Position numbers and translations under genes: made by a program | In this document: positions 1-11,306 of the stretch, in pieces | Position numbering within the stretch: the stretch's first letter is position 1 | Layout: every line of letters begins with the position of its first letter | Assembly: GCA_043228905.1 (NCBI GenBank) | Contig: JBHGNT010000008.1 | Span: 7,440,001-7,504,000 of the forward strand | From: Azolla caroliniana | Taxonomy: Eukaryota; Polypodiophyta | Direction of reading: 5' to 3' | DNA length: 64,000 nt | Notes under the pieces: generated by a model | Told to the model about the DNA's origin: nothing | Seen by the model: the letters and a program-made list of their open reading frames with translations, nothing else | The model's database searches: none

Positions 1-58
1 CAGATTGACCCTGATCTCTCCATACCTTTCTTATCTATTTTTGATTGATTGATTGCAG

Positions 59-2411
59 GCGCCTGAGCCAAAGGCTAAGGCTCCAAAGCCGAAGCTGAGG
101 ACAGAAGACGGTATTTTTGGAACGTCGGGAGGTATTGGCTTCACCAAGCAGAATGAGTTGTTTGTTGGACGAGTTGCTATGATTGGATTTGCGGTAAGCT
201 ATGCCAAGTCAAGTTATCTCTAGATTTATATATTGTTGTAGCCTTTTAGGTTGAATCTCCGCTAGGTTTTTAAACTGCGTGTTTGGAGAAGAAACTGTGG
301 CATCTTGCATCCAAAATATCTCTAGAAATGTTGCTGTTTTTAGGCATTCATCTCAAGATTTCTCCATCCTTAGATTCCTCTAATGCTATGCAATGTTGTT
401 TGAGATAGACTTAATATTGCCTTCTATGCCAAATATCTCAGGATGTCATGGTTTCGCCATTGCATTCATTTCAAAAATTTCAAGATTTCTTCGTATTTAC
501 TACTATTGCATTCACCTCAGACAAGCCAAGGATTCACATCTATCTAGGCAATGTTGCTGCAAAAAGGCTTACCGTTGTACATTCATCTCCATGCTTTTTC
601 ATGGTTGTTAGACTTCTCTTGCAAGGGGTTAGTGGACGCTAAGAAAAGCATTGCTTACGCTTGTTTTACATGGGTTACGCTCAAATTGATTACTGGTTAT
701 TATACTTGTTTTATATAAGTTATGCTTAATTGATTACATATGGACTTGTTGCCAAGATTGTTTAAGAGGCATTCATTGGCATAGTAAAGAAAATCAATTG
801 ATTATACTTGTTTTATACATTGGTTAACATGAATTGATTAGTTATGGTAGTATGACTCTTGGTTTATATTTTGTCGGTATGATTATGACTTGTAATCATT
901 TATGTCTATCGGTTATGTATATTGCTGATGACCTTTATTGATTTATGTAAATGTTGGTCCGTATTTTGGTAGGCATCTCTACTCGGTGAGGCATTGACAG
1001 GGAAGGGAACTCTCGCTCAATTCGATCTCGAGACAGGCCTTCCCTTGACGGAGACAGAACCACTCCTTTTGTTCTTCATTCTCTTCACTCTACTAGGGGC
1101 CATTGGAGCTTTGGGAGACAGAGGCAAATTTGTGGATGAGCCTACTGGGTTGGACAAAGCCATTATTACACCCGGAAAAGGGCTCAAATCAACCCTAGGT
1201 TTGGCAGAAGGCGGTAAGCGAATAAATTGAGGGCATTTCCATTCTAGATCATCTGGTTTTATGTTAGGATTGATTGGTGTAGGGGTAGAGATATGTGTGT
1301 CCTTATCTTTTCATTTGCGTCTAAGATTGGATTTTACACACCTAATTTGATATCACTTAGAGGTTTGAATGGAGATCTTTGTGAAGAAGATCCTAGAGGA
1401 CATTGCCATTATAGCTCATTTAGTTTTTATGTTGTAAGTTATGCGTAAGTGTGAGTGGAGATCTATGTGAAGATCCTAGAGGACATTGCCATTGTAACTC
1501 ATTTAGATTTTATTTTGTAAGTTATGCATAAGAAGCTGCACAAATGGAATTTATCACTAGGGTTGTGGCAAACATTTTCCTCTCATTTGCACCTAGGGTT
1601 TGGATCCATAGAAGCCCATAGAAAAGGTTCACCATATATACATACTTCACACACTAGTATTGTACCACCATCATGATTTTCCATTGTATTGGGCAAAATG
1701 TTTGCATTTTGCCATAATATTAGAGAACAAGCTTTCTCTCTTCTCTCTTTATCGTGTTACACATATTGTCCCTCTTTCATGTAAATGGGGTATGTCACTA
1801 CCAGGGGAGGCCTGTGTTAGACAAACTTATTTTTCTTGCCGCTCAATGTAGTGTGAATCTTTCTCAAGCTTAAAATATTTAGTTAAGGTGAAGATTTTAA
1901 AAGAAAAGCACCAAAATACCCCAAACTTGTTGGGTATTCAAAGCATTACTAGAATCCTAAATTTCAAGACATTACTAGAATACACCTTTGCATTACAAAA
2001 TCATGGCAAGTGTACCTCTAGGCTTTCAAAAATGATTATAATATGCCTCCATATAGGAAATGTACCAGTACAAGGGTGTGTTTGTGTACATTTTTAATAC
2101 TTAGGAGTAACAGCCCAAGCAAACTCGATCGCCATAAGACTAAGCTTTAAATCGAAATTTGTACAGGTCCTACTTTCGGCTTTACCAAGGCAAATGAGCT
2201 CTTTGTGGGAAGGATGGCTCAACTTGGCATTGCCTTCTCCATTATCGGGGAGGTTATCACTGGCAAAGGAACATTGGCCCAACTCAACATTGAAACCGGT
2301 GTGCCCATCAATGAAATTGAGCCCCTCTTGCTTGTATGGATCGCATTCTTCTTTATTGCCGCCATCAACCCTGGCACTGGAAAGTTTGTCACCGATGAAG
2401 AGGAAGAGTGA
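59..2411 (+). CDS. psbS: PsbS, photosystem II 22-kDa protein (5' exon missing)
   Basis: PsbS is a four-helix thylakoid protein that senses lumen acidification and triggers energy-dependent quenching of excess light. Three coding exons are visible: 59-193, 973-1213 and 2167-2411. Introns are 194-972 and 1214-2166, both with GTAAGC donors and AG acceptors; the acceptor before 59 is GATTGCAG. Joined they encode 206 residues, from a basic APEPKAKAPKPK stretch through GIFGTSGGIGFTK to an acidic EEEE end and TGA. The internal duplication typical of the family is present: ELFVGR...GEALTGKG and ELFVGR...GEVITGKG. The two lumenal pH-sensing glutamates of the family are kept (codons 988-990 and 2250-2252). 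The transit-peptide exon lies upstream of base 1. No frameshift or stop interrupts it, so it is probably functional. It is the only host gene recognised here. Confidence 0.96.
1230..1532. repeat. Diverged direct repeats inside psbS intron 2
   Basis: Two copies of about 75 bp share the series GGAGATC-GTGAAG-ATCCTAGAGGACATTGCCATT-ACTCATTTAG-TTGTAAGTTATGC (about 1370-1449 and 1453-1531). A weaker third match, GAGGGCATTTCCATT, begins at 1230 just past the exon. They differ by substitutions and a small indel, so the duplication is not recent. No coding potential was seen. Confidence 0.6.
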
Positions 2412-3240
2412 AACTATTAAGTTTTTGTTTTATTAATCCCTTCACCGTAGACAAACATGTAACTCTCTTTCTATTTTTTTCATTTGGAAAAAGAAAAAAG
2501 ATTGATTGTAAGAAGAGCAATTTGTATAAGTGTTTAAGTTAAGAGGTTTAGAATGTTGGAGGATGACATCTATGATTAGAGGACTTGCTTGTAAGCTTAC
2601 CATGCGCTTGGCCCTATCCTATAGTTTGTATTCGGTCTCATATTGGGCATTGAACATTCTAAGGAGAAAACATTTATCAACTTAAAATCAAAGATCTTAC
2701 CTACGTGTTGCAAATCTTTTTCAGTAAAAAGCCACATAAGTTTTCTTGTACTTCTTACTCCCATTGTCTAATTGTGTTTTTATTTCATATTGATTGTTGT
2801 CTTATTTGTTTGTATAAGGGAACCAAAGTCATGAGATTGGGAGAATCCAATAATCACATTTGGGCTCTCATGAATGTGGCAAATCAATAAACTATCTTTA
2901 TTAAATGTCATTGCTTAGAATGGTTCAATGTTGATGTAGGCATGATCATGATCACTTACATTGAACAAGTGGACTAAACCTTGATTGATCAATTATAATG
3001 ACCAAGGGTGGATTAAAGTTGGACACATCATTTGCTTGAAAATCAATAACATCATTAAATTGTTTGTGAGGATATAGAGAACTACGTAGGCAATTTTCAA
3101 AGTTACAATAAACAAGGGCGGAATAAAGATTGACATACCATTCACTTGAAAATCAATACCATCATTAAATTCCAAGTATATAGAGAGCTAGATAGGTAGT
3201 CTTCACACAATGGAAATAGATGGATTTTTATGTATGTCTC
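2412..3240. other. psbS 3' flank with a diverged tandem duplication
   Basis: After the psbS stop there is AT-rich sequence without a recognisable gene. The proximal part presumably holds the 3' UTR. At about 2988-3100 and 3101-3212 two copies of a roughly 110-bp unit are visible; both contain CAAGGGYGGA-TAAAG, CTTGAAAATCAATA and ATCATTAAATT, followed by TATAGAGA. Nothing else was seen. Confidence 0.5.
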
Positions 3241-3979
3241 TGTGTGTGTGACAGAGTTAGATTGTGTAAAGATTACGTGCCAAAGCTAAAAAACAGAACA
3301 CAATCGGCTCAGCCGGACAGCAATAGAGAAAACACAGAAAGTATGAAGATACACAGTAAGGAAAAGAGAGACAGAGAGAACAAATGACTAGAAATCTCAA
3401 TTCAAAAAAATAATATGCTCTCTGTACATATGATTGTGCGCAGTAGGCACTTTTATACAATCCCTAAAAGCTGGCTGGCTGACACAAGCACCTTTAGTAC
3501 TTTAATGCTCACATGAAAGCATCTGACACTAGAGTAGGAGTGTAGGCTTCTAATGGCCAGCCAGCAGCTAGTCGATCCGCTTCACCATCGATCCGGCTCT
3601 CGGCTTCTTCAGCACATCCAGGCCTAGCCGATCAGTCCTTATCCGATCCGGCTCTCGACTTATTTAGCAGATTCAGTCCATGTTGAGCTTGCTTCAGAAT
3701 AGCCCCCTCAAGCTCAACTTGTGGTTCCTCCTGCTCAGCTAGTTCTTCACCTTGGCTCCTCCTTCCTGCTAGCTTGTCTCCCGGCACGCGCTCCTCAACC
3801 CGTTCGGTCTCGTGCTCTTCAACCTCTTCGGTCGGCTCGTCTGCTCCATAGGCCTACATCACCCTTCTTCTCGCCATTTCCATTACCTGAACCGACTGTC
3901 TCTCTCTGATTTGTCTTCTTCTCCGGCTCTCCCTCTTCCCTTTGACTGGTTCTTGTTTTGGCTCATCATTACATAGAAA
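3241..3979. other. Degenerate retroelement sequence with a PPT-like hairpin
   Basis: This stretch holds no intact gene. Around 3682-3718 a GTTGAGCTTG arm and a CAAGCTCAAC arm flank CCCCCT, the same arrangement seen at the 3' LTR junction of the copia element near 46930-46967, so a minus-strand LTR probably ends near 3699. To the right (3720-3960) the minus strand reads as a short glutamate-rich stretch resembling the acidic part of the extra ORF in nearby elements. The parent element cannot be named with confidence. Confidence 0.4.
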
Positions 3980-4273
3980 TTGCTAGACAAATTCGAGGAC
4001 AACCAACTCCAATTCGCTTTAGAATTGGGGGCGTATGAAAAGGAACAAGTTCAGGCGGAAGAAGAACAAGAGGAGGCGGTGCACATGGATCGGCTCGATG
4101 AAGAAGCAAGCGAGCAAGTCCAAGAACAAGCCGACCTAGTGCTGACTAACCTCACTGCAGTTGGACTGCCTCAACAACAAACAGAGCAAGCCGAACATGA
4201 AACGATTGGAAGAAAACGACCAACCGAGACTGAACCCCCTGTTAAATTTCACTCAGACAAATTCCGATATTAA
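3980..4273 (+). pseudogene. Relic of the retroelement extra ORF (element R1)
   Basis: The 97-residue reading frame begins LDKFEDNQLQFALELGAYEKE. This aligns with the C-terminal coiled coil of the intact extra ORF of element A (LDDDRLEAQIQFESYERS) and with the fragment in element X (LEDDQLDTQLQFERYERE). An acidic, glutamine-rich segment follows, as in A. It is cut at 4273 by unrelated LTR-like sequence and seems to resume near 5046. It is a decayed fragment, not a host gene. Confidence 0.65.
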
Positions 4274-5045
4274 ACTTAGACAGAAACAGAAAAATGAAGA
4301 AGAGCACACGATTTACGTGGAAAACCCTGATTTCAAGGGAAAAACCATAGAACAAAGATTTCCACTATAATAGAGGACAAAATACAACCATAGAATGAAA
4401 GCACCTGATCTGATCTGAATGTTCTCTGAAACCACAATTTCTGATGAGCATTCCAAACCCTAACACGTAGATTTCTATTCCCCTTTGAAGCTTCCAAAGC
4501 TTCTCTGTCTTTCTCTCTATTTCTCTTAATTTCACTCTTCTTTCTTCTCTCACTTAGCTTCTCTGAGTATTCTCTCTTACACAACCACTACTGTCTGAGT
4601 CACGCTTATAAGACAACTAGTTTTTCACTCAACATATATGTATCTCTCACTTACTCACTTACGTTATGTATGTTTTTCCCCCTTTTATCTCACTGTTTAC
4701 TTCTAGTGAGTTATCCCACATACAGACGCACTACTAGGCTTGTTAGTATATATATACTAAGTCAATTCATACATATACATAAGAAGACATATGTATATAT
4801 ATATGTGTTTGAACTCTTATTTGACTTAGTTTGAATTTGGCTTGCTCTTTGAATTCGGTCAATTCCCCCAATTCGGTTCTTTAGCAATTCGACTATTCTT
4901 TTGCTCTCCGACCGATTTCGGCCAAATTCGGTCAGCCGCCTCATTTCGGCTAATTTCGGTCAGCTGACTCATTTCGGCTTCTCAACCGATTTCGACTAGC
5001 CGGCTCTTAAGTCGACTTTTCGACCGACTCCCCCGCAAGGAGGGA
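4274..5045. repeat. LTR-like insert splitting the R1 extra ORF
   Basis: Near 4311 the sequence TTACGTGGAAAACCCTGAT followed by GGGAAAAACC matches a block in the LTR-like repeats at 45849-46372 and 59743-60292. The remainder is AT-rich with a TATATATA run (4790-4805), then many short TTTCGGYYAA-type repeats (4850-5000). I infer a degraded LTR; exact ends and target duplication were not found. Confidence 0.4.
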
Positions 5046-5360
5046 CACCTTTACATAACACCCCCAACGTATCTAGGAAGAAGGGGTAGGAGTCAAGCAA
5101 CTGAACCCGGCCAAATAGACCCGACAACAACAGCCGTTAAGAGCCAATAGCCGGAAGGGGGGAAGAAGGATCGACTGCGGAAATACCTCCGACAACGACC
5201 ACAGAAGAGGAGCCAACCAAAGATGAACAAACAGAGGAAGCCCCGGTACCTACCGGTAACAACACCACCGACAACGAAGAAACGACTCAATAGGATCCGA
5301 ACATTTTGCACATTTTTTGCGAAGCGTAGTCGGCAAATATTTGTGGGATCAACCATGAAA
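5046..5360 (+). pseudogene. C-terminal end of the R1 extra ORF
   Basis: An acidic, threonine-rich reading (EEEPTKDEQTEEAPVPTG) is followed, past a stop, by DPNILHIFCEA and a second stop. This resembles the C-terminus DPESILDILKEE of element B and QSIVDNLGEQ of element A. It lies directly upstream of the conserved hairpin and LTR, as in those elements. Confidence 0.5.
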
Positions 5361-5382
5361 GGCATTGTCCCACGGGCGTGCC
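5361..5382 (+). other. Conserved pre-LTR stem-loop (R1 copy)
   Basis: GGCAT pairs with GTGCC (one G-U pair) around the loop TGTCCCACGGGC. It ends three bases before the LTR start TGTTGG. It is one of five copies of the same structure in this window. Confidence 0.75.
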
Positions 5383-5385
5383 ATG

Positions 5386-5802
5386 TGTTGGTTGGTCAAG
5401 TCGGCCAAGGTGTGAAAGGGCCGTAGGGACAAGTGAGGGTTGAAACAAAGATAGGTGGGGCCGGACAAGAACCTGAGATGAAAGGAGCAAATGTAACGTA
5501 TGTACAATAATTAGAGGAAGTAGTAGCGGTTTACGTAAGCAATCATGCTCCCTTAAAAAGGGACATGAAGCCTTGTACAAAGTTTATCAGTTGTATTGAG
5601 TCAATCATTTTAATATAATTTTTTTTGCTTATACGTTGTGTCTGTGTTCTAGGTAACCCTGTTTAAACTGTGTACTATACTTAACCAGTCGGTTGTAGCC
5701 GCCTTAGATTTCGTGTTAAGATTATATTACAATCCGATCAAGTATAGTTCTGTGTGAATTTACCTTGTTACATTTGTGTTTATTGTATATAACCAGTCAA
5801 CA
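5386..5802 (+). mobile_element. LTR of relic element R1
   Basis: The segment starts TGTTGGTTGG just after the conserved hairpin and ends CAGTCAACA, giving TGTTG...CAACA termini. Its length (417 bp) is close to the 420-bp LTR of element A. No matching 5' LTR or target duplication is visible, so the element is truncated. Confidence 0.6.
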
Positions 5803-5989
5803 TTTCCCATCCCCCAACCACAATACCTTGATTCAGATACTGAAGAAGCGAGTATCCGACCCCGTGTTATATGAAGGAGTATAACATCCCTAAACCTGTG
5901 TAGATTTAAAAAAAAAAAAACAATTTTGGTTCTTCGATAATGGAGCTTATAAAATAACTAAGCCAAGTAGGAGATTGTCCTTAATAGGG

Positions 5990-6236
5990 TTAAGCAATAC
6001 GAAAGGTATCTCAAGCGAATGTAAGATAATAGACAAAGAAGATATCATAAGCAATGCCATGTAGGCAGTCTCGTTTGGCTACACTCTTAAGGAGATAGAG
6101 AGCATAGTTGGTTCGAGCCTTAACAGAAGTAAAATCATTCTAGTCAACTCCGTTGACATGTATACCACCATTGAAGAGCTTGGGCGGTTAATTGAAGAAG
6201 AGACGACAATCGAGTGCACACAAAGTACAAGACCGT
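5990..6236 (+). pseudogene. D' relic, left part (older relative of element D)
   Basis: Translation of about 6085-6235 gives GYTLKEIESIVG and NSVDMYTTIEELG, matching GNTLQRLEELAED and ESVEMYEIVAKMG in element D. Several stops are present. The coding match stops at CAAAGTACAAGACCGT, where D is inserted, and resumes at 11982. Confidence 0.65.
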
Positions 6237-6959
6237 TGTCGTAGTGTATTTTGTACACTACGTGAAAAAGTAAAAATAATATAACCGATTTAATTACATA
6301 TAAATAAATAAAATAAGAATATCAAGATATTTATCACGTGCATAGGGCAAGATTCGAACCTTGTACCTCCACGTAGTCAAACCTCAACTTTACCATTATG
6401 CTACCTTATCTTTAGTGTTCTATAAATAGATTTAATAACTATAACTCCTTTATTTGCGCCTACCTTTATTAAAAGGTAAATCATGTATTTTTAGAGTGCG
6501 TGAATATTTTATAGAAAAACGCAAGCAACTAAAAAGTGACTCATGCACATCTAGCGTGCATGAGCACTATATTTAGCAAATAAAAGCAAGGATTAGAAAA
6601 GCATTACATGCACATATAGTGTGCATGAACATATTAGAAAAAAGCATGTAGCTATGCTTAGTCTCTCCCATCACTATATAAGGATGGGGAGCACATTGTA
6701 GTTTTTGTTGATTATTTTTCTATAATGATCAATCAATCTAAAATATTCGTGGGATTCACGAATTTGCTAAAATAATTCTCTCTTACTACCTAAATATTGA
6801 CTAAATATACTAAACTCGTGGGATTCACGAGATTCTCATCTTATAACTCTTTATACCTATTCTTTACTAGCCTTATTTGTATTTTTCTTTCTCCTAGTCC
6901 AAAACCTCGGCGGTTCCCACCCGACTCACGCAAACGATCCGGAGCCGAAAGGCACGACA
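6237..6959 (+). repeat. Element D 5' LTR
   Basis: It begins with a perfect hairpin (CGTAGTGTA and TACACTACG arms, 6240-6263). U3 has two more palindromes with RY-like arms (TCATGCAC...GTGCATGA near 6540; CATGCAC...GTGCATG near 6607), then TATATAAGG near 6675. Two GTGGGATTCAC hairpins follow (about 6750 and 6818). A probable primer-binding site TGGTGAACCTGACGTG starts at 6964; its tRNA was not identified. Confidence 0.93.
6350..6403 (-). promoter_or_regulatory. Antisense tRNA-like A-box/B-box pair in D LTR
   Basis: On the minus strand TAGCATAATGG (6403-6393) fits the Pol III A-box consensus TRGYNNARNGG, and GGTTCGAATCT (6360-6350) fits the B-box, 32 nt apart. The copy in the 3' LTR is at 11372-11425. 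The unit is antisense to the element, in U3 about 110 bp from the LTR start. Folding into a full tRNA was not convincing. Confidence 0.55.
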
Positions 6960-6997
6960 CAGTTGGTGAACCTGACGTGAAGGCGGGTGGCAAGGAG

Positions 6998-7468
6998 ATG
7001 GAGAATCAACAAGAGGCAATGAGCATAACAATGATGATGATGTTCGAGCGGATGCTACAAGAACAACGAGCGATGTCGGAGATCACGGGGGCAGTAAAGC
7101 GGCTCGTACAACGAAATGGACAATTCAACGGAAATGATGTGTCACGCTATCTACGTGACTACAAGGCGGAGATGATACGATGTGGGATACCGGAAGGATT
7201 GCAAGTGACATCCTTCAATCGGGTAGCCACGGATGAGCTACAAGAGAGAATCCACAAGATACGGCAACAAAACTCGACATGGGGGTCCTTCGAAGAAGCT
7301 TTACGAGAGGCATATGATTACAAGAGATCGAAGGGAAAAGATCGGCGAGAATTCGACGAATGGGTGGCATCGGAGAAGACCCACCGAAGTGCAACACAAG
7401 CATTCCTAGAGTTCGAGCATCGTTTTGCTCGACTCTCGGAGCAGGAACAACGATTAGTGGGGAAGTGA
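6998..7468 (+). CDS. Element D gag-like protein
   Basis: The ATG at 6998 is the first after the 5' LTR and gives 156 residues; the same frame is open into the LTR, but that start would be inside U5. It has a methionine-rich N-terminus, then a helical region with YLRDYKAEM and a W...FEEALREAYDY segment typical of Ty3 Gag capsid folds. No CCHC zinc knuckle is seen. It ends in TGA, and the downstream pol frame differs, open from about 7539 (GASTYTAVTGG). Either a frameshift mutation or recoding links them. Confidence 0.65.
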   Translation: MENQQEAMSITMMMMFERMLQEQRAMSEITGAVKRLVQRNGQFNGNDVSRYLRDYKAEMIRCGIPEGLQVTSFNRVATDELQERIHKIRQQNSTWGSFEEALREAYDYKRSKGKDRREFDEWVASEKTHRSATQAFLEFEHRFARLSEQEQRLVGK

Positions 7469-7574
7469 TAGTCCGAGAAGCCCTGATACCCCACACAGGA
7501 AGAAAACTCTCGGAGCAAAACAAGTACGAATCGGCCCGGATGGGGCATCTACGTACACGGCCGTAACCGGAGGA

Positions 7575-10500
7575 ATGAAGAAACAATACCGACAAGTGGA
7601 GGATAAGTTACGGTCGGCATCAATAATAAAAGAAGACGAAGAAATCGTGGGAGTGATCGAGGAAGTGTTCTATGGGAATACACTACAACGGCTTGAAGAG
7701 CTTGCGGAAGATAAAAGCCAAGGGAATCAGGTAGTCCCGGTGGAATCGGTCGAGATGTACGAGATCGTTGCGAAAATGGGGCCGGATGCGCTCCGCAAAG
7801 AAGAAGCAATGGTAAGTACGAAATACAAGACCGTGGAGAAGAAGGTGAAACCGGCCGCGGGACCACTACCCGCCGATAGCGAACAAAAGAAGAAAGAAGT
7901 CTCGGGAGATCCGACACTTCGGAAGTCCGTGGATATCGGACATGCCTTCACAGATGAGACCCGGAAGAAACTTCGGATCGGTGGAGGTGGGTTCCTCTTA
8001 CAAGAAGAAGAAAAACGGTTTCGAGAGATGTTGGAGCAACATGGCAAAGCATTCGCGTTCACATCGAGGGAGATCGGATGCATTGATCCAAAGATAGTGG
8101 AGCCGATGGTGATTTTCACGATTGATCATGTACCGTGGAACCTGAAGCCGATTCCGGTGCCACGGGCGCATATTCCGAAAGTCATCGACTTGCTCAAGGA
8201 GAAGGTGGCGATGGGGATTCTAGAGCCATCAAGTGCTCCGTACTCAAATCGATGGTTTACGGTTCCGAAGAAGAATGGGTCACTCCGATTCATCCAAGAC
8301 TTGCAACCGGTGAACAAGGTCACGATCCGGAACTCGGGAGTCGGTCCGATAGTGGACGAATTCGCGGAAGCTTTTGCCGGACGTGCGATATACTCCATCG
8401 GGGACCTATACTCGGGGTATGACCAATTCCAACTAGCCGTGGAGAGCTGAGACATCACTACCATGCGGACACCGATAGGACTAGTTCGAATGTGCACACT
8501 ACCACAAGGAGCGACAAACTCGGTTGCACATATGATGAACGCGATGAACAAGGTGCTTCGAGATTGCATCCCGGAGATAACGATGCCGTTTCTAGATGAC
8601 ATTCCGATGAAAGGATGCGCGGTGGAAGAAAAAGATGAGACTATGGATGATCGGGGATGCCGAAAGTTCGTGGTCGACCATATTCATGATTACGAGAAAG
8701 TGTTGCGAAAGCTAGAAGATGTGCACCTAACACTTTCCGGGGAGAAATCGGCATTCGGGCAAGAAGAAATATTGGTGGTCGGACATCTATGTGGTCCCTA
8801 CGGCCGAAGACCGTCACCAACAAAGATCAATGCGATTCAAGCTATGAAGGAAGTATGTGAGTCAACATCGGAAGTCCGAAGGTTTCTGGGTGCGTGTGCA
8901 TTCTATCACATATGGATTCCGCACTATGCACATATAGCGGACCCGCTCTATCACTTGTTGCAGAAAGGTAAGAAATTCGAGTGGAAACCGGAACACACTA
9001 AAGCCATGAGGAAGCTCAAGAAGACACTATGGAGGGCGGAATCACTTAAGAAACCAAGCTACGAGCGGCCAATCATAGTAACGGTTGATACAAGTCCAAC
9101 CGGTATCGGGTGGGTCATCAATCAAGCCGACTCGGATGGTTCGCGGTATCCGATCCGATTTGGAGCAAAGGTCCTCAACGAAAGGCAACGCGGATATGCA
9201 CAAGTCAAAAGAGAATTGTGGGGAGTCGTGTCGGCGATAAAATCGGATCGGGATTATTTGATCGGAGCTGAAGTGGTGATCGAGACGGATTGTCTTCCGA
9301 TACTCGGGATGATGCGGTGTTGTACGATACTGGATGTGGCTATGCTAAGGTGGATTGCATATGTCAAGTCACTTAATCCGGAGGTTCGACACATCTTGGG
9401 GAAGGACAACGCGGTAGCGGACATGTTATCGAGGGCGCGGTTTGAAGACGACATAACCGAATCAGATAATGAAGAAGTTTCCGAAGACTACTTCACGTCA
9501 GAACACATATGCCGAGTGAACGTGATCCGAGAATTCCGGGAAAAAGAATACGAGGGGGAAACCTTGATGATCGGGAAGATGCTACAAGAGGTCGAGGATT
9601 CAACCAATGATAAAGAAAGGAGAGCCGAGATCCGAAGGAAGAAGAGGCAAGTCCAAAAGTTCTTCTTGAAAAACGGTTTAATATGGAGGATGCCGAAAAG
9701 ACCGGATGGGATACCACTTCGAGTAGTCGGGACGAAAGAGCAACGAAACCGGATAATGTCCGAGTTCCACGAATCCGATTGGGCTGGACATCGAGGAACA
9801 TGGGCAACTTTTGTGAAAATCAAGCAAAGATATTGGTGGAAGAACATGTATAAAGATGTCGCGGAGTTCACAGAAAGCTGCGAGAAATGTCAAGTCTACT
9901 CCGGGGTCCGACACCGAGATGAGCTGCATCCGACATTCTCACCAACAATCAACTTCAAGTGGATGGTCGACATTGTAGCTATGCCGACCGGGATTGGACA
10001 AAAGAAATACTTGGTGTTAGCTCGAGAAGATCTCACAAACCAAGTTGAAGGTCGAGCGCTTCGGAGGAAAACGTGTGCCGCGGTGTGCCAATTTCTTTTG
10101 GAAGAAGTGTTTTGTAGGTACGGCTGCGTAGGACAAGTGATTGCGGACCGGGGAGAACTCGACTCGGACAAAGCTAGGGGATTCTTCGCCACGAAAGATG
10201 ACATCGAATCGAAGGTGGCTATGGACGAATCAATGGCGGATGGCCATATCGAGACTTCCCCACCACTGATTCCAGAGACTCCGGCGGTTGCGTTCGAAAG
10301 GCAACGTGAGACCGAAGAGACGGAAGGTGGCGAAGAGAAAACAAAGGTCGAAGCCGATTCATACGACGGAGAGATAGCCGAGAAGGAGGCTATGGTTGAA
10401 ATGACGGAGGATGATAATACCAAGGATTCCTGCCCACTAATCCTAGAGACTTCCGCGGTTGTGTCCGAGAACGAACGTGAGACCGGAGAGACGGGAGGTG

Positions 10501-11306
10501 GCGGCAAGAAAGGTAAAGTCGGAAGCCGGTTCGGATGGAAGGTGATCCGGACGGGATTCCGACCCGAAAGAAAACCGAACCGGGCGAATGAGGATTCGAC
10601 CGAAAGTCGACCCGAAAGAAAGTTGAACCGGGCGAATGAGGATTCGGCCGAAAGACGACCCGAAAGAAAGCCGACCCGAAAAGGGGTCGACTCGGTCAAA
10701 ACCGATCGACCGAGTCTGACTTGGCCGAACGCGAATATGGATGGAAGCCGACCTAGCCGAAAGCCGAACGGACGAGACCGATCCAAAAAGAAGCTAATCC
10801 GACTCAACCGGAGGTTGGACCGGTCGAGGCTGGTGAAAACGAGGAAAAGAAAGCCAACCGAAACCGAAACCGATAGATCGAAACCGGGCCGGAAGGAGAC
10901 TGACTCAATCGAAACCAAACAACCGATTCCGATTCGGCCGAATATGAATCCGATCGGAAGCCGATCAAACCGAAAGTCGATCGGACGAGAGAGATCCGGA
11001 AAAAAGTCAAGGTTGATGAAGACAAGAAAGAGGCCAGTAAAAGACACTACCACGAATGACAAGGGCCAAGAATATGACGAGAGAGAACAAAGAATATGGT
11101 GGATCGGATGGCGACAATGGTTCGGGTGGAAAGAATGGGTCTACTCAAAATGGAGAGACAAAGTTGACATAGCGGGACAAACGGAGGATGAAGGGGAGAC
11201 AACGAGCATCGACAACTTCGGCACATACCGAAGGATGTGCGGGTTCGGAGGGGGCGAGTGTCGTAGTGTATTTCGTACACTACGTGAAAAAGTAAAAATA
11301 ATATAA
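7575..11306 (+). pseudogene. Element D pol: RT, RNase H, partial integrase, charged repeat tail
   Basis: One frame runs from about 7539 to 11306, broken by a TGA at 8448-8450 where relatives have arginine (a likely CGA-to-TGA change). RT follows VPWNLKPIPVPRAHI, with FLDD near 8589-8600. RNase H starts VDTSPTGIGW and reaches HILGKDNAVADMLSR. The integrase zinc finger (H-H-C-C, about 9768-9893) and the first two core aspartates (VDIVAMP, IADRGEL) are present, but the glutamate half is missing. After RGFF comes a hydrophilic tail of about 370 residues with two diverged SPPLIPETPAV-like repeats and RPERKPNRANEDS repeats. The frame ends 48 bases inside the 3' LTR. Confidence 0.85.
11241..11258 (+). 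promoter_or_regulatory. Element D polypurine tract
   Basis: The purine-rich run GGTTCGGAGGGGGCGAG sits directly against the 3' LTR start TGTCG at 11259, the expected position for the plus-strand primer. Confidence 0.75.

Noticed and set aside
393-642. Small overlapping reading frames in psbS intron 1
   Set aside because: No homology; they fall inside a well-defined intron with consensus splice sites.
994-1230. Separate small genes at 994-1230 and 2205-2411
   Set aside because: They are internal methionines within psbS exons; splicing joins them in one frame.
9896-11062. Long open frame (388 codons) on the minus strand opposite element D pol
   Set aside because: It is antisense to the recognised RT/integrase frame and owes its length to the repetitive, biased composition of the D tail; it is serine/phenylalanine/arginine-rich without any domain.
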